Shown: positions 36,288 through 49,132 of the stretch, piece after piece
How the letters are laid out: every line of letters starts with the position of its first letter
Numbering within the stretch: position 1 is the first letter of the stretch
From: Gymnogyps californianus
Lineage: Eukaryota > Chordata > Aves > Accipitriformes > Cathartidae
Length of the DNA stretch: 64,000 nucleotides
Assembly: GCF_018139145.2 (NCBI RefSeq)
Contig: NC_059500.1
Span: 44,811,226-44,875,225 of the forward strand
Direction of reading: 5' to 3'
Notes under the pieces: generated by a model
Seen by the model: the letters and a program-made list of their open reading frames with translations, nothing else
Told to the model about the DNA's origin: nothing
Database searches by the model: none
Position numbers and translations under genes: made by a program

Positions 36288-39200
36288 CTGTCCTTATCTC
36301 AACCCACGAGTTTTTCATCTTTTTCTTCCGATTCTCTCCCCCATCCCACCAGGGGAGGGGAGGAGTGAGTGAGCGGCCGCGTGGTGCTTAGCTGCCAGCT
36401 GGGCCTAAACCATGACAGCTTACCACACTTTGGTCTGCTGATCTGCCTCAGTCAAGATGCTAGACTTCATTCTCCGTTTAATAATTTTTCAGACTTTTTC
36501 TTCTTCTTTGCTGCCTTGCAAACATGGATGCATCTTCTCCCTAACAACTCTAAAGTTTCTTCATTGCATTCTTTAAATAACTCCTTACAGCTCTCCTGTT
36601 CCAGGGTACCTGATCTAACTGCAGTTGTCCCATTAATACTCTAGGTTTCCCTTTTTTCTTTTTTTAAGAAATAATATATTTTCTTCAATTTCACTTCATT
36701 ATTTCACTCATTCACTTCATATTTTCACTCATTTTTATAACTTCAATACGTTTCACTTCAGTTTCTGGGGTTTTGGATGGGGGAGGGGGGATAGAACAAC
36801 CTGTTGGAATGTATTTGAATGGCTAATATCAAGATCTGTGAATGGAGATTTTAGGCAGTAATGTAATACAAATACAACAAACTAAAGAGCAGGAAGGTAG
36901 GGAGGGTCATACTGAAATAAATCAGCAAAAAAAAGAAATAAAAAGATAACCAAAGAAAGTGGGGAAGAAAGTTAGGAAATGCTAAAAAGAAGGAAGCAAA
37001 ACAAGGCATAACACCGAAGCCCCATATTCCCATATATTGTCAATTCTCCTATCAAGTCCCCTTGCCTGCCAAGAAGACTAAGTCCCATTGTGGTCCAGAA
37101 GACAGGGCACAATTGCTCTTTATGGTCTCAGAGCTCACTGCAGAGAGGAATGCTCATAGCCCCTGTTTTAGCTTTTCAGTGTCAGCACTGCATTAAAGCC
37201 CATCCTTCCTGCCATACAGAATTGGTCACTGTAGCAGAGAAGGAGAACAATTCATTAGAGATGGAAAGAGCCAGTTATCTATAATCCAAATAAGTTTGAG
37301 ATTGCTAGCAAAATTGATTCATAATGAGGTATGACAGAATCACTAAACTTTGAAACTCAAATTCATAGGTAAATGAAAGTGGGAAAAAATTAATACTCAG
37401 AGAAACAAAAGAGATTTTGTTTTCAGCATGAAGATCAATAATGAGATTTAGTACTGCTTCATTTAAGATGAGGATGGATAACAGCAGTTCTAATTGCACA
37501 ACTGCATCTTTCGGTGCTGTATTTTCTTATTTACTTAAAACAATAAACTGTAATCACTTGTGGGAGAGACCCACGGGTACATGGATCAAAAGGATTACAA
37601 AAGTTCATCTTAAGTTTACCATAAGGACAATTATCCATGAAATGTACTCCTCCAAAAAAGGTACCTTTGCACTGATCTGAAGAGGGAATCTGGCCACACC
37701 ATGATATTTTGGATCTCTGAACACCCTCCAGAGTATCAAGAACACACTTTCTAGCTCAAAGTATTATTGTACATCAGGAAAAAGACAGGTGAACAGTCTA
37801 ATTGTAGCTATCCAAATAATGGAGACAAGAATATTGTTCCAATTCTTGCCTAGGAGCTTCTCAGCTCTTCTCCACTATCATAGACTTTTTCTACTAAACT
37901 GCTTGTATTTATTTCACCTTTTATCTAATTTGCAAATAGAATGTAAAAGTGACCTGAAATGTTCTGACTATCCTGGTAACAGTGATACTTGGGTAATACA
38001 TACAGATGCTCGCACCACATGCATCCCATGCCCTAGCGTTTCCTGAGACAAAGCATCACTTTGTTTTGAGACTGCCAAGTTCCTTCACTCAGTGGTTTGT
38101 CAATCAAAATTTATCTGTAGAGTGCCAGAGACATCCTGCTGGCACGAAAGCAAACACCTACCGAGTGGAAACTCGTGGCTGGCTGTGAATGCAATCTTTG
38201 TCTCCAGTAATTCTGTTAAAAAGGAGAAGCAAATGATTTCATAAGCTGATCACAAAATAGGGTACATCTGTCATTCAGTTGAATATGTACTAAAGGAGTA
38301 TGTATCCACCCACTGAGATCCTGACAGAGTTTCTTGATTCACGAGAGAAACTCTGTAGAGCAAAGTTCAGAGTGTACCAGGTTTCCGTGAAGACTGTAGA
38401 CGGGATTCGTCTCTGCATTGTATCATTTCCCCTCTTCCACTGAAAAAGATGTACATCTCATATAGCACCATTAAATCAGAGCGTTAATACCCATAAATGT
38501 GTTCAGTGGACAGGGTCACTGTATCACACTAGTCCTATGTTATTTTAGGAGTGAGAGAGAAGTGTACTTAAGGACTATACAGAAGTCATGCTGGAGAAAT
38601 CAGGCTTTACTGATGTGCTCTACCTAAAGTCTGAGATTAAATTAATTCTATTATAAAAGAGCTTCTGTACGGTACTTCCTATATTTTCTCATTTTTCTCC
38701 TAGATAACTAATATTGCCCTAGTGCTCTAGCTGTAAAGAGTTAGAAAAAAAAAATTATAATGACTAGCAGAACAATATGAAACATGAATTTAATTTATGT
38801 GATGTAAAAGGGATGCTTTGGGTGTTTGTTCTTCTTTCTTAACTCCATAGCCTTTTCCTCACTTACACCACCAGTACTTTAATCTCCAACAAAAGTTCAG
38901 AACAGCATGCCATCAGAGGGATCCAGAGTGTGCTAGAAAACCAGGAGTGTGATTTTTTTAACAGTAATTTATAAAACATTAATAGCCTACTCAGCATCAT
39001 CTCAGTCCCACAATAGATGCAAGCATCAAATATGTTACTGCAAAAAGCAAAACAAAAAGACAAATCACCATGCACTGTCAGACAGTTATGAAGAATCTTA
39101 AAATACTTTGAGAGATGTTTCCTTGTTCACCTAGCCCCTAGTAACACATGCACATTTTTTCCACAGGTAAGGCACATGATGTTAATAAAAATTGTATGTT

Positions 39201-39839
39201 TCTTTAACAAAGTGTTTTATGATAGCCGTATAGCAGTTCAGGCTGGCAAGAAGTGTAGCAAAAGGAAAGTTAAGAAATTCAGTATTTTGTACAGGAGCTT
39301 GAATCCCAGTATCTTGCAAATCATTTCCACTTTCTTGATTACCAGCAACAGATAAATCCTGATACCCCATTGTACTTGGAATAACCTTGACAATAATTTG
39401 CCATATGAGAACACTAATGATTTTCAAGTTGACAACAATCAATATGTATTAAACATACATACTGCACAGAAACAGCATTCATTTAGCATTTCAGTCACCA
39501 ATACTTTGCATCAGTAAGTTCAATTCTAAGATCTCACAATGTGTCAATTTCTTAGGGTTGAAACATGTTTGTATTCTGAAAATAAAATCTTAGTCGCAAC
39601 TGAAAAAGAATTAACAAGTTTCAGTAGCTAAAGGAAACATAAAACTGCTGACTAGACTATAGGTGCTTAAATAAATCCAGCTTATTGCAAAGTGTTGGAG
39701 GTATGCACAGAGTTCATGCTTTTAGAAAACTTAGGCAAATCCTCCTTAGCTCATCTTTAAGTAACCAGAAACTCAGCGCATTATGCACGAGGAGACAAAT
39801 TTCAACTTGCAAAATATTTGGGGAAGAGTGGAATATCTC

Positions 39840-39857
39840 TTTTTTTTTTTTTTTTTT
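39840..39857. repeat. T18 homopolymer
   Basis: There are 18 consecutive T residues followed by ATATAAATAC. It could be the reverse-strand poly(A) tail of an unrecognisable insertion. Confidence 0.9.
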
Positions 39858-41186
39858 ATATAAATACTTTCCAGTATCTTTAGAGTGAAAAGTTGCAGTA
39901 AATATTCTTTAAAAAATGAAAAAGTGAAAGCATGAGCCAAAACAGATGAGTTCATTAAACTAGCCACATCCCTTAAGTATTTATGAAACTTGAGGAGAAG
40001 CATGAGTTTCTTTTTCAAAAAAATGCTTTCCTGTAGTTTGTAATTGCTAATAGGATGATTCTGTCATTCTTGTGCATAAATAAATAATGCCGGTAGATTA
40101 CTTTAGTCACTGAAAAGGGCCAGGAAAATGCAGTTTTCTCAGCAAATACAGTAGCATATTTAACAACTAAGTTGAATAGTTACATGCAACCTGGACACAT
40201 CCATTACAATTTTACATTTCCCATAAGTTATCTATTGTAGTTTTCTTCAGCCTTGAACTTCTCTAAGGTTCAGAAAATGAAAATAAAATCAGAACCTTCC
40301 TGAAAATAAAATCAAAACCACAAGTGTCTTTCTACTCTTAATTGAACATCAAAACATCCACTTAGAATCCCTTTACATGTTGGCCCATCTCCCAAAATTT
40401 GACACCTGCAAGTCTGAACAATTTTGGATCTGTACTACAGCAAAAACTTGTTCATAAATATTTATAAACAACATGACAACTGTGCACAAAATATGCATTA
40501 TTAAAATAAATGCCCTGTACAATCCTAATGATAGCGATCCAGAAAACTAATACATAAGGGAATTTCTGAGCAGCTTAAAAATGTCTTGCATTACAATAGT
40601 ATCCATTCAAACTCAAATTCTTACACTATCTATCTATATTGTTTCTTCTAAACAAATGGTGCTGAAATCACTGAGGATTATCCTTTTGTTTAGCTTAGAA
40701 ATTCCCTCCATCCACATATTTTTAAAAATGCATTCAAGCTTGGTATCTAAAAAAGGAGTATTTTTATTGCCTTGTAAAATTACATTTTCTATCCATGAAA
40801 GCATAATATGTGTTGAGTAACAGTATCTGTAAAGGCAATTGTTCCACCCAAAAGCGTGTCTACAGGTGCTTGACTTTTGCTCTACGAACTCTTTCACCAC
40901 TTCTTTCCCCTGTGGCTTGATGCAGGGTTTCATCTAACACAAGACACCTGACTACAGTTTATCCTCCCAGGGTTGAATGTGAATGTGATACTCATAGCAG
41001 AAGTAGTGCTCAGCCTCCCTCAGTACATAGCAGGGTCTGGTCCTGCTGCATCACGGGTATGGTGGCTTTCCTCAACACCCACCTATTGCTTATGAACCAA
41101 CTCCCATACAAACATGAGAAGTAAACAAGTCATGCCACTGAATAAACATCTCAGGTAATAAAGCTGAATCCCATCTAGAGAGGGAA

Positions 41187-41224
41187 AAGTTTAAGTAAGT
41201 TAGTAGATAGTAAGTTTAAGTGTG
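41187..41224. repeat. Short direct repeat of AAGTTTAAGT
   Basis: AAGTTTAAGT occurs twice, separated by AAGTTAGTAGATAGT-like sequence built of the same AGT/TAG steps. It looks like local slippage. Confidence 0.7.
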
Positions 41225-41290
41225 ACTAAATGAAATCAACCAGCATTGCACAAATACTTTGCTGTACAGATAGGTTCATATTGGGTCTAT

Positions 41291-41695
41291 AAATGTCAGA
41301 AAGGGTCATTCAGTTCGATCTCCTGTGTGGATAAACAGCAGCACTTTCTTGAATGGGTCACCACTGCATGGAAATGCATTTGTGACACAAAACACCTAAT
41401 TCTGATTTAAAAACTGCCAGCAAACAGTAGCTTCTGGCAACTCATATCTTTTGCAATGGACAGTGCTGTGGTTGTTGCAAGCATGTGCTTTTTTTAGATT
41501 AAAACTTGCCGTCTTCCATCCATGACTCCTGGTATACTTGTCTGTTAGAATATAATGTCGTCTTACCAAGTGTGTGCTGACACTGATCCAATCACCTCCT
41601 AAGTTTCCTCTTTGAGGAGCTGCTGGATTGAGCTTTCTGAGATGACTACATGGTATAGTGTCTCCCTGGTCTTTAACGTCACTCTGTATTCTAGC
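41291..41695 (-). mobile_element. Ancient CR1 LINE, 3' end fragment
   Basis: On the plus strand, AAATGTCAGAAAGGGTCATT, CAGTTCGATCTCCTGTGTGG, TTCTGATTTAAAAACTGCCA, ATCCATGACTCCTGGTATAC, CTGATCCAATCACCTCCTAA and TGGATTGAGCTTTCTGAG occur in the order of the reverse complement of the turtle/bird-type CR1 3' region. In that region, 'GATCATCTAGTCTGACCTCCTGT...GATCAAGTCACCCCTTAA...GATTGAGCTCCTTGAG' is usual. The element runs on the minus strand and is truncated at its 5' side near 41695. A 107-codon frame inside it (41396-41719, minus) is a chance reading of the decayed LINE tail, not a gene. Confidence 0.72.
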
Positions 41696-44600
41696 GTGGG
41701 GGAAAAAAATCCTCCACAAGAAACAATACCTATTTTTGACATGCTATTTTAGTTCTCAGTTGAGTTGGTACAGTGTTTGCATGCATATATCACTCTTACA
41801 ACATTAGTTCTTGCTGCTCTATTTTTAACTGCATTATAAATGCATAAAACCTGCACTGCAGTTAAATTAAGGAATCAGAAAGCTAAGTGCTCAATTGAAA
41901 TAGACATTTCCCCAACCTCATGAGAGCAACTATTCAAAACAGTCTGTATGAAGTAAATTCTGTCACTGGTTTTGAAAGCATTTACCCACAAATCCTGACA
42001 GTTGCCAATACTGAAATAAAGCTTCAGCACACATCCTTGAAGCATCATACAAACATCGCCTTTTCAGTATTGCAACAAAACGTATTTATGTGGCAAAAAA
42101 ATCTATACATGTCAGGGATGCATCAAATATATGAAATTCCTAAAAAGAAGGCAGCCAGTACTTGCAAAAGAATAATGTAAAAAACCAGCCAGCTCAAGGC
42201 ACCTGTAAGGTTCACTGCAGAACTGTAAGATGCACTAAAGCCAGGCCTTACATGTTAAACTAAAAGCTCTTTGGAAGAGGGATTGTGCTTTTCTGACCCT
42301 AAGCACTGTCACACAAAGCCCTTCAATAAGTGACAGTCATTATCATAAAGTAACAATGCTAACCCCAGCTGCTTAACTTACACTCTTACGCCCTGCTCCT
42401 AAAAACATAAATGCAGTCAGACAATGTATGCACCTAAGAAAGCCTTTTGACTTCAGAAAGGAAACACCCTTCTGCACTCTCTTAATGGCCAGCAAGTTTG
42501 TCTCCTATAGCTTTACTTAGGCAGATTTTGTGTAAAGATTCTTTCAGTGAATTTAAAACAGAATAAGTCATTAAACAGAGGAACTCTACAAATGTAGTAA
42601 GAGAATTACCTAGCAAGAGACTCATCTAAGAAAAATGTTTCAATGTCTTTCTCTTTAAAAAGACCTTCTAATATATGGAAGACAACCTAGTTGAATAAAT
42701 AAACTGCAATCAATTTCTGAGTGTGGCTTGTTTGGGGTTTTTTACTATCATGTTGTCACTTACTATTTAAGTCATACTAAACATGAAAGACTAATGCAAA
42801 TGATACACTTCCCTCTCTGCATATCTTAAAGAGAAACTTAATTCCCTAGTTTCTCAATTATTAGTTAGCAGCTAAAGGTCGTGGATTTTTTCCTCCAAAA
42901 AGCACCAGAAAACAATAAGTAATCATTCTCACATAACTTACATTAAAGCAATAGTTGGATCTTTGTAAATCACAGACACTGTTAAAAATCTAGTAGAACT
43001 GTTTTTGTGTGTCCTATTGGTTTAGCAAAAGCATTTTTGGTTCTGTTTTAATATGGCAGCACCTGTCAGTTACAACACCCACAAGGGACTTTACGACCGA
43101 CATGAAACGTTTCAAGGTTATAGCAGCAAACATGTTTGAACATGATAAAATCGAATTTGATGGAATACATTCAGGGTGTCTTGTTATGAATTAGTGCATG
43201 AGAACATGGCAGAACAGTAAAGGCTGCTTGAAAGCTCCTTACCTCCGCTGCTTTCTAGAGTATAATTCAGTATGGCAACATGCTAGGTTCATACAGACAC
43301 CGATTTGCTGCAGTCCTGTGCAGGGCACATCAAACAGCATGGTAATAAATGAAAGCAGGGACTACACACAAAGAAGTTACTAGAATAAAGCTATTTTTCT
43401 GACCTTTAAACGTCCTGTCTTACACAATGGGTTGATCCAGATTTCTTTTCTTTTTCCCTTTTTCATAGGGAGCTCTTAATTGACTTCTCTTAACGAAAAC
43501 TGAAGTGTTCATTTTTATTTATAGATTTCCTATGATTCATCCTTTCCATTTTCAGATTGTATTAAAAATCCTTATGCTTCCTAATCCTGCACAGTGGATG
43601 GGAATTCAGTTTACCTAAAGGTTTCCTGAAAGAGTAAGAGTGTGCTTTACATCCTTAAAATTTCCTTAAAACTCTTAGAAGGCAGGAGTGTTCAGGAAGG
43701 CTAAGTCAGTCTTTTAAAATCCTGGATTTTAAATATAGCTGTTCTTTTCCCTCACATACTACTTCTGTATTTCTCTTTATGGCAGAATAGTAGAGCTGTG
43801 GCAGAATAGCTGCAAAAAAAATATTTTGTACAGCAGGGAACAGACTTTCACAGACAATTCCAAGATGGAGTCAGTTCATTGACTGAAAGCTTTGTCTCAA
43901 CAAAAGTGTTCTTTTTCTACTGTGCTTAACAGTTTGTTTACTAGCTAGTAAAATTAAAGCAGAACAGGTAGAATTCTGACCCCTTCTGAGTTTATTTGGA
44001 AACTCAGCATTCCTTCCAGAAATCTTAATTCAATCTCAAAAAAAAGATGCCTACCATCTAAAATTGGCAGTGAAACAAATATAGACAATTTTATTGGGTA
44101 CAAACAAGCATTTTAGAAATATGGGAAGGAACAGAAAAAACGGCAGGCTGAAATTACCTGTGCTGAAGTGTCATCAGCAGTAGAAAAGGTTTGTTACTGA
44201 GAGCTCACATCACTCTAAAGACACCTTGATAATGTCAAAGAAACAAGCAGGAAGGCCTTGACCTTCAGTGCAAAGGCTCTTTGCTATATACAGCACTTCC
44301 CACTATAGGAACAGTGTCCTTGGGTGCTACAGCCACACAGCCAGGAGGAGCAGGAGAACGAGAACTAGAAGATTCAGCAGCGTAATTCTTGGTTATTGCC
44401 CAGTGCAACACCACCTGTGACTATTACTGCAGAGAAGTCCATGCGGAGGGATAGAAGCCACAGCTGGGGCTGGAGGGGCAGGTAGTGGGCATGGAAAAAT
44501 CAAACACGGAAAGAGAAGTTAAGGAGTCCTTCCCTCCACAGAAGAAATTGCCAGGTCGTGGTACAAAATGCTTCACAACGAAGACAGCAAACAGCCTAAA

Positions 44601-47600
44601 ACAAAGTAAATCACTAGATTTAATACAAGATTGGATTAGCAAAGTCGTGTTCAATTATTTGTAAACTGGAAGTGCTGTAGATACTACACTGTATAAATTA
44701 GTGGATTAAGTCACTGCAATCTTACCATTATGACTATAATGATCAGTGACTGAACTGCTGATTCAGTCTTCTCGTTTAACCTTTCATTAGTGAATGCACT
44801 CGATTTATTGAAACTTTTTTTGCTTGAAAGCATTCCACTGAGGCTTCATAGTATTCCTCTGGTTTCCTCAGGTATTCCCAATTATGTTTGCTGTTCAAAC
44901 ATGAAGAGATGCACTTGACAGTTTCATACCTCTCCCATTAAGTATACTGCTGTGTTCTTGTCAATAATTAAGGCTAACTGCATCCCTCTGCTTCTAGCTA
45001 TAACAGGAAAATCATTGCAGAATAGGTCGCACTTTAACTCTTAGGCAAAGGAAGTCAAGGTGGTGATTACTCTGTGGAAAAAATACCTGGTTTCCAGAAC
45101 CAGGGGTGTGATCGTGGGTTAAGTATACCTTACTTAGTGGCCAAAAGCAATGTGCTTTGTTTTGTTTTTTAAAGGCAGGTGATCAGCCACCAAGGTCCTA
45201 CAGTAGACTTCCAGCCCACAAAGACACGGTGGGGTTTTTTTCCAATTATTTTCAAATTCTGGAACCCTGGCTAATTTAATGCATCATACATACAGGTGGA
45301 CCTGAAGACACTTGACACAACCATGTAGGCTAAAAAACGTCAAGTGTTTTGGGCTTACTCAACTACAAAAAAGCTAACAGAATGCAGACCTGTGCCAGTT
45401 TACAGCAGTCTGTAAGCTTCATCTCTGCTTCTATTAATTCCTTTTGTATGTAAGAAAAGTCTCCAAAAGCAAACTGCATATGACACTTTTTACGCTCTTA
45501 TTTAATTAGAAGAAACATCCACCTTTAGTAGGTATCAACATGAACTTCATAAGAAGATTAATTTTACATTGGAGATGAAATTTCTTAATATCTTAGAGAT
45601 ATTTTAAAAGTACACTTAAAGTGATGTATATGTGAAGGCAAGTAATAAGTTGAATTTCTTTCTTTGGAGGGGGGTCTTTACATTCCCCTGCAGGTAAATG
45701 AAGTAAATGCAGATGTATAACCAATAGATGCTGTGAATTTTAATTTAAAAAAGCTAGATTGAATTTAGCATTGCAGCCCAAGCGGGTTGTTAAAATCTGT
45801 GTGAAGACCTAAACACCATCTTCTCCTATCTCATTGGGCTTTAAAATTGCTCTGATGTAATATTAAACAACCAATAAAACAATTTTTTAACAAGAGTATT
45901 ACAAAATTAACTCCGCAAGCAGAGCTGAGCTTTGAGATAAAAGCAGTGCACACCCTTCTTGTACACCTTTGCTGGGAGTCACAGCCCATCAGCATAATGG
46001 CCTGCACTGATGGGTCTCCAAGAGGAGCCCCAGGGGCCATCTGCCTCCAATTTTGGGGAAGCAGAAGCAAAGCTGCCGCTGCAGTGCAAGATGCCCAAGA
46101 AGGATCCCTCGTGCGACGTGGCAAATCTCCACCCAGCTATGCATAGGCTTAATTTACGGTCAAACATACAAGCTAACAGCACAGATTAGCAGGGAAACCA
46201 GGGCAAGGGAAGAAAAGTCCTTGCTGCCTCTCGAGCAAGGAAGGAGCTGGCACAGCCTCTCTCCCCACCCTCAGCACAGATGGGCTTTGCTTGCAGATGT
46301 GAAGGATGCCAACCATCTCTCACTGCAGGTGGCTCACATTTGGCACCGCTGGCGCACCTACCCACACAGCTAGGCCAAAATGTCCCACCTAGAGCTGGGA
46401 GCAGGAGATCTCATCTCTCTGGGTGGCCGGGGCTGTGGGAGGGAGGCTTTGGAGTCTTGCTCCGCTGATCAGCTTGTTGGTGCCAGGCCAGAGGTAAGCT
46501 TGCAGGAGATGGCAAAGTGAAGACAGTGAGGAGAAGTGAAGGAAAAAAATGCGAAGAGACTCACCCTGGAAAAATGCTAGACCCTTCAACAAAACCAAAC
46601 TCTCAATGCTTTATCAAACACTTCTGTTGCTGAAAGGTTATACTTGTGTAAGAGCCTATGCCTTCTTATCTGTCCCAGTACTAAAAGAAGTTTTATTACA
46701 CTTACTGTGCTGGGTAAATGCCAAATAAGCAAGTACACAGATGCTTTTCAACACCATACTAAGCACAGTACACTGCATACTCTCTTCAATAAACCTGAAA
46801 TTTCTCTGATGAGGCTCAAAGAATTCTTCAGATCACACGTCCCTAACCCTCAAAGAAACTGCACCACAAGAAACCTCCCCTCAAGCAAGACTATTGTGTA
46901 ACTACTGAAATTTACATCTTCCCCGTTCTCTTTTGAGTATTATCTTTCCAGACTTCATTAAAAATCTGAAATTCAGACTTCCATATTAGTTTTTGTCTGC
47001 AAAGAGAACATAGGCTTTTAGAGGCACTGTAGCATTAAACGAAGCATTAAAATAATTTGCTTTGTGTAAATCAGCTTATTAAAAAGCCTTGTACCTGAAA
47101 ATAATTGAAAGATGCCATCCAGTGGCTGAAGGCAGCATGCAGTTCATATAAAACTGGAGGTAGGATTCAACTACAATGACATCTAGTGGTGTAAGATATC
47201 AAACCGGTAGAATAGGTTTCGAAAACTTAACTAAAAGAAGATGTTTTAATAACGTTACTTTATAATTTAACTCAAATACAAGTTAATCCACCGTATGATT
47301 TAAAATACACCTTGCTAATTCTGTCGTGTCATATTTCTTTTTCATTTAAAAACATGGCATAGTGCATCATCCAGTATTATTAGTAATTCTGAGTATCTAT
47401 TACTCACAAAAATTATTTTAAAGCAAAAATAATAAAGAAATTATGAATACACTTCTATTACCCCAATGGTTTTTAAATTAGTATTGCTTGTGAAGCTAAG
47501 TGTCGTAGAAGCCATTTAAAGGTAACTTAATTGGTTCATGAAACCTATGGGTTTTAATCCAAAAGCATTCTTGTAGAATGCAAGTCATAGGAGGCTTTAG

Positions 47601-47816
47601 AATCCCTATTAAAAATACTCTATGGATTGGTATATTGGATAAATTACATTTCTGCAGAATCATACTATTTTCCTATGCAACATAGCAAAATAGCTGGACA
47701 CTCATCATAATTTTGTTGTATTAATGAGCACTCTCATAAATGAAGTTTGAAACAGCCATTGTACATTGCTTGCAATCAATTATATTAAAATATGAATTCA
47801 GTAACTGGGTGCAGCT

Positions 47817-47861
47817 TTTTCATATTATTCTTGCCTTTTCATATTATTTTTTCATATTATT
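47817..47861. repeat. Three copies of TTTTCATATTATT
   Basis: Three near-identical 13-base units sit close together, the first two separated by CTTGCC. The third lacks one T. This is a local tandem duplication. Confidence 0.85.
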
Positions 47862-49080
47862 TCTTCTGTTGCATATCTTTGATTCTGGTTTCTGATAAAA
47901 GCCTTAAAACAGAAGAGATCAGGCTGAGTTGATGCAATGCAGATATTGCAGATTCCAAGAATACCATGCTCAATGAAAGCTCACCAGATATGAAGGAGGG
48001 AAAGAGGAAAAAAAAAACTTTTAAAAAGCTCCATCAGGAGACAGGAGCTAGATCTTAGTTACTTCACTTAACAAATATCAATATCAATTACATTGTATGC
48101 CAGTACAAAAAAGACCTCACAGATACTGATCCTAGAGAAACAAAGAATGAGGGCTCACATTTTGAAAAGTCTTTTTGTCAAGTACCAAGGTACTCTGAAA
48201 AGCATTATTCAATTAAGATAAATATTAACTGAAGAAGAAAATGGTAACTTCTGTGTTTGCTTATAGGCTTTGCATATTTTCTACAAACTATGTACGTGTT
48301 GTATCAACCACTATACGTCTCTGAACTGAACATCTGGTTTAACATTTAATGTTATCATTAAGAATTATAGTGTTGGTTCAACACATTACGCAGCTGAAGT
48401 GCTGTGCAAATAAAGAAATAAATTGTAGTGAGGAAGACTATGCTTTCCTGCTCAGAGATGTGGCATCACTGGCAGCACTCCCCAGTGACCCAGTTCTGAA
48501 AAGACCCAGACTTTAGCTCTGCAGGTGCAGTGAATCTCATTTTGAAATACGGGAGATGGAAAGAACAGCAGCTGATTTATGAACCAAGTCCTGGAGGAGT
48601 CATGCAGTTCCAGCCTTAGGTGTCAAGCTTGTAAAAACATAGGAGTAAGAACATTATCTTGTTAAAAACTAATAGCAAGATAAACAGACTGGAGAATAAC
48701 GGGTAACCAATCAGTCATTGATGTTCACTGTGAAAGAATAGTACTCATACACATGCACAGATTTTTTCTTTTGAATTTAGTCTAGGACAAACTGACTGTA
48801 TAATAAATGCAGGAAATACAGAAAAAAAAAACAATGGAGGATAAGATCAGAGTAAGAGTGAAGGAGTAACAGCGGTAGGGAGGATGGAAAAAAAATAGGG
48901 GAATATAGGTTTTAACACAAACACAGCACATCCTACAGTTAGGATATACTGTTTGGCCACCCTAACTACCCGGTATCAAACAATGGCTCCATTATAGTAA
49001 AAGGTTTTTGTTTAGCTGAACTTTAGCTAGTTCACAGACACGCAGTTCTATACAGCCAATATTATAGGAATTTTGAACCT

Positions 49081-49132
49081 GTATTATAATATGTATAATG
49101 ATTATGTATATATACACACATAATATATAAAT
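49081..49132. repeat. TA/CA-rich low-complexity stretch
   Basis: GTATTATAATATGTATAATG continues into ATTATGTATATATACACACA and TAATATATAAATG. ATTATGT and ACATAAT within it are inverted arms. Confidence 0.8.

Larger units (their letters stand above)
36002..36417 (+). mobile_element. Complete solo LTR of an avian endogenous retrovirus
   Basis: This is a 416-base LTR with TG...CA ends: it starts TGTCCTGGGTTCAGC and ends CCTAAACCATGACA. It is flanked by ACTTA on the left and GCTTA on the right, a 5-bp target duplication with one mismatch. No internal retroviral sequence borders it, so it is a solo LTR left by recombination between two LTRs. The 5-bp duplication and family resemblance suggest class III (ERVL-like). 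It holds a CRE, a TATA box and an ATTAAA signal, annotated separately. It belongs to the same family as the minus-strand fragment at 34.65-34.99 kb but is much better preserved in its control elements. The open frame running out at 36369-36644 is a chance read-through. Confidence 0.9.
36418..41290. other. Unique AT-rich non-coding DNA
   Basis: No gene is recognised. A G-rich tract lies at 36766-36791. A T18 tract at 39840-39857 and a short direct repeat at 41187-41224 are listed separately. Open frames reach 99 codons (40634-40933, minus) but carry no recognisable domain. Confidence 0.55.

Noticed and set aside
36002..36417. Possibility that the pol remnant at 35.0 kb and this LTR are one provirus
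   Set aside because: The LTR has its own flanking target duplication and about 0.8 kb of non-retroviral DNA separates them, so a solo LTR is the better reading.
36369..36644. 91-codon frame leaving the right end of the solo LTR
   Set aside because: Chance read-through from the LTR end into unique DNA, with no retroviral or host similarity.
41396..41719. 107-codon minus-strand frame
   Set aside because: It lies inside the decayed CR1 3' end, whose tail is non-coding, so the frame is accidental.
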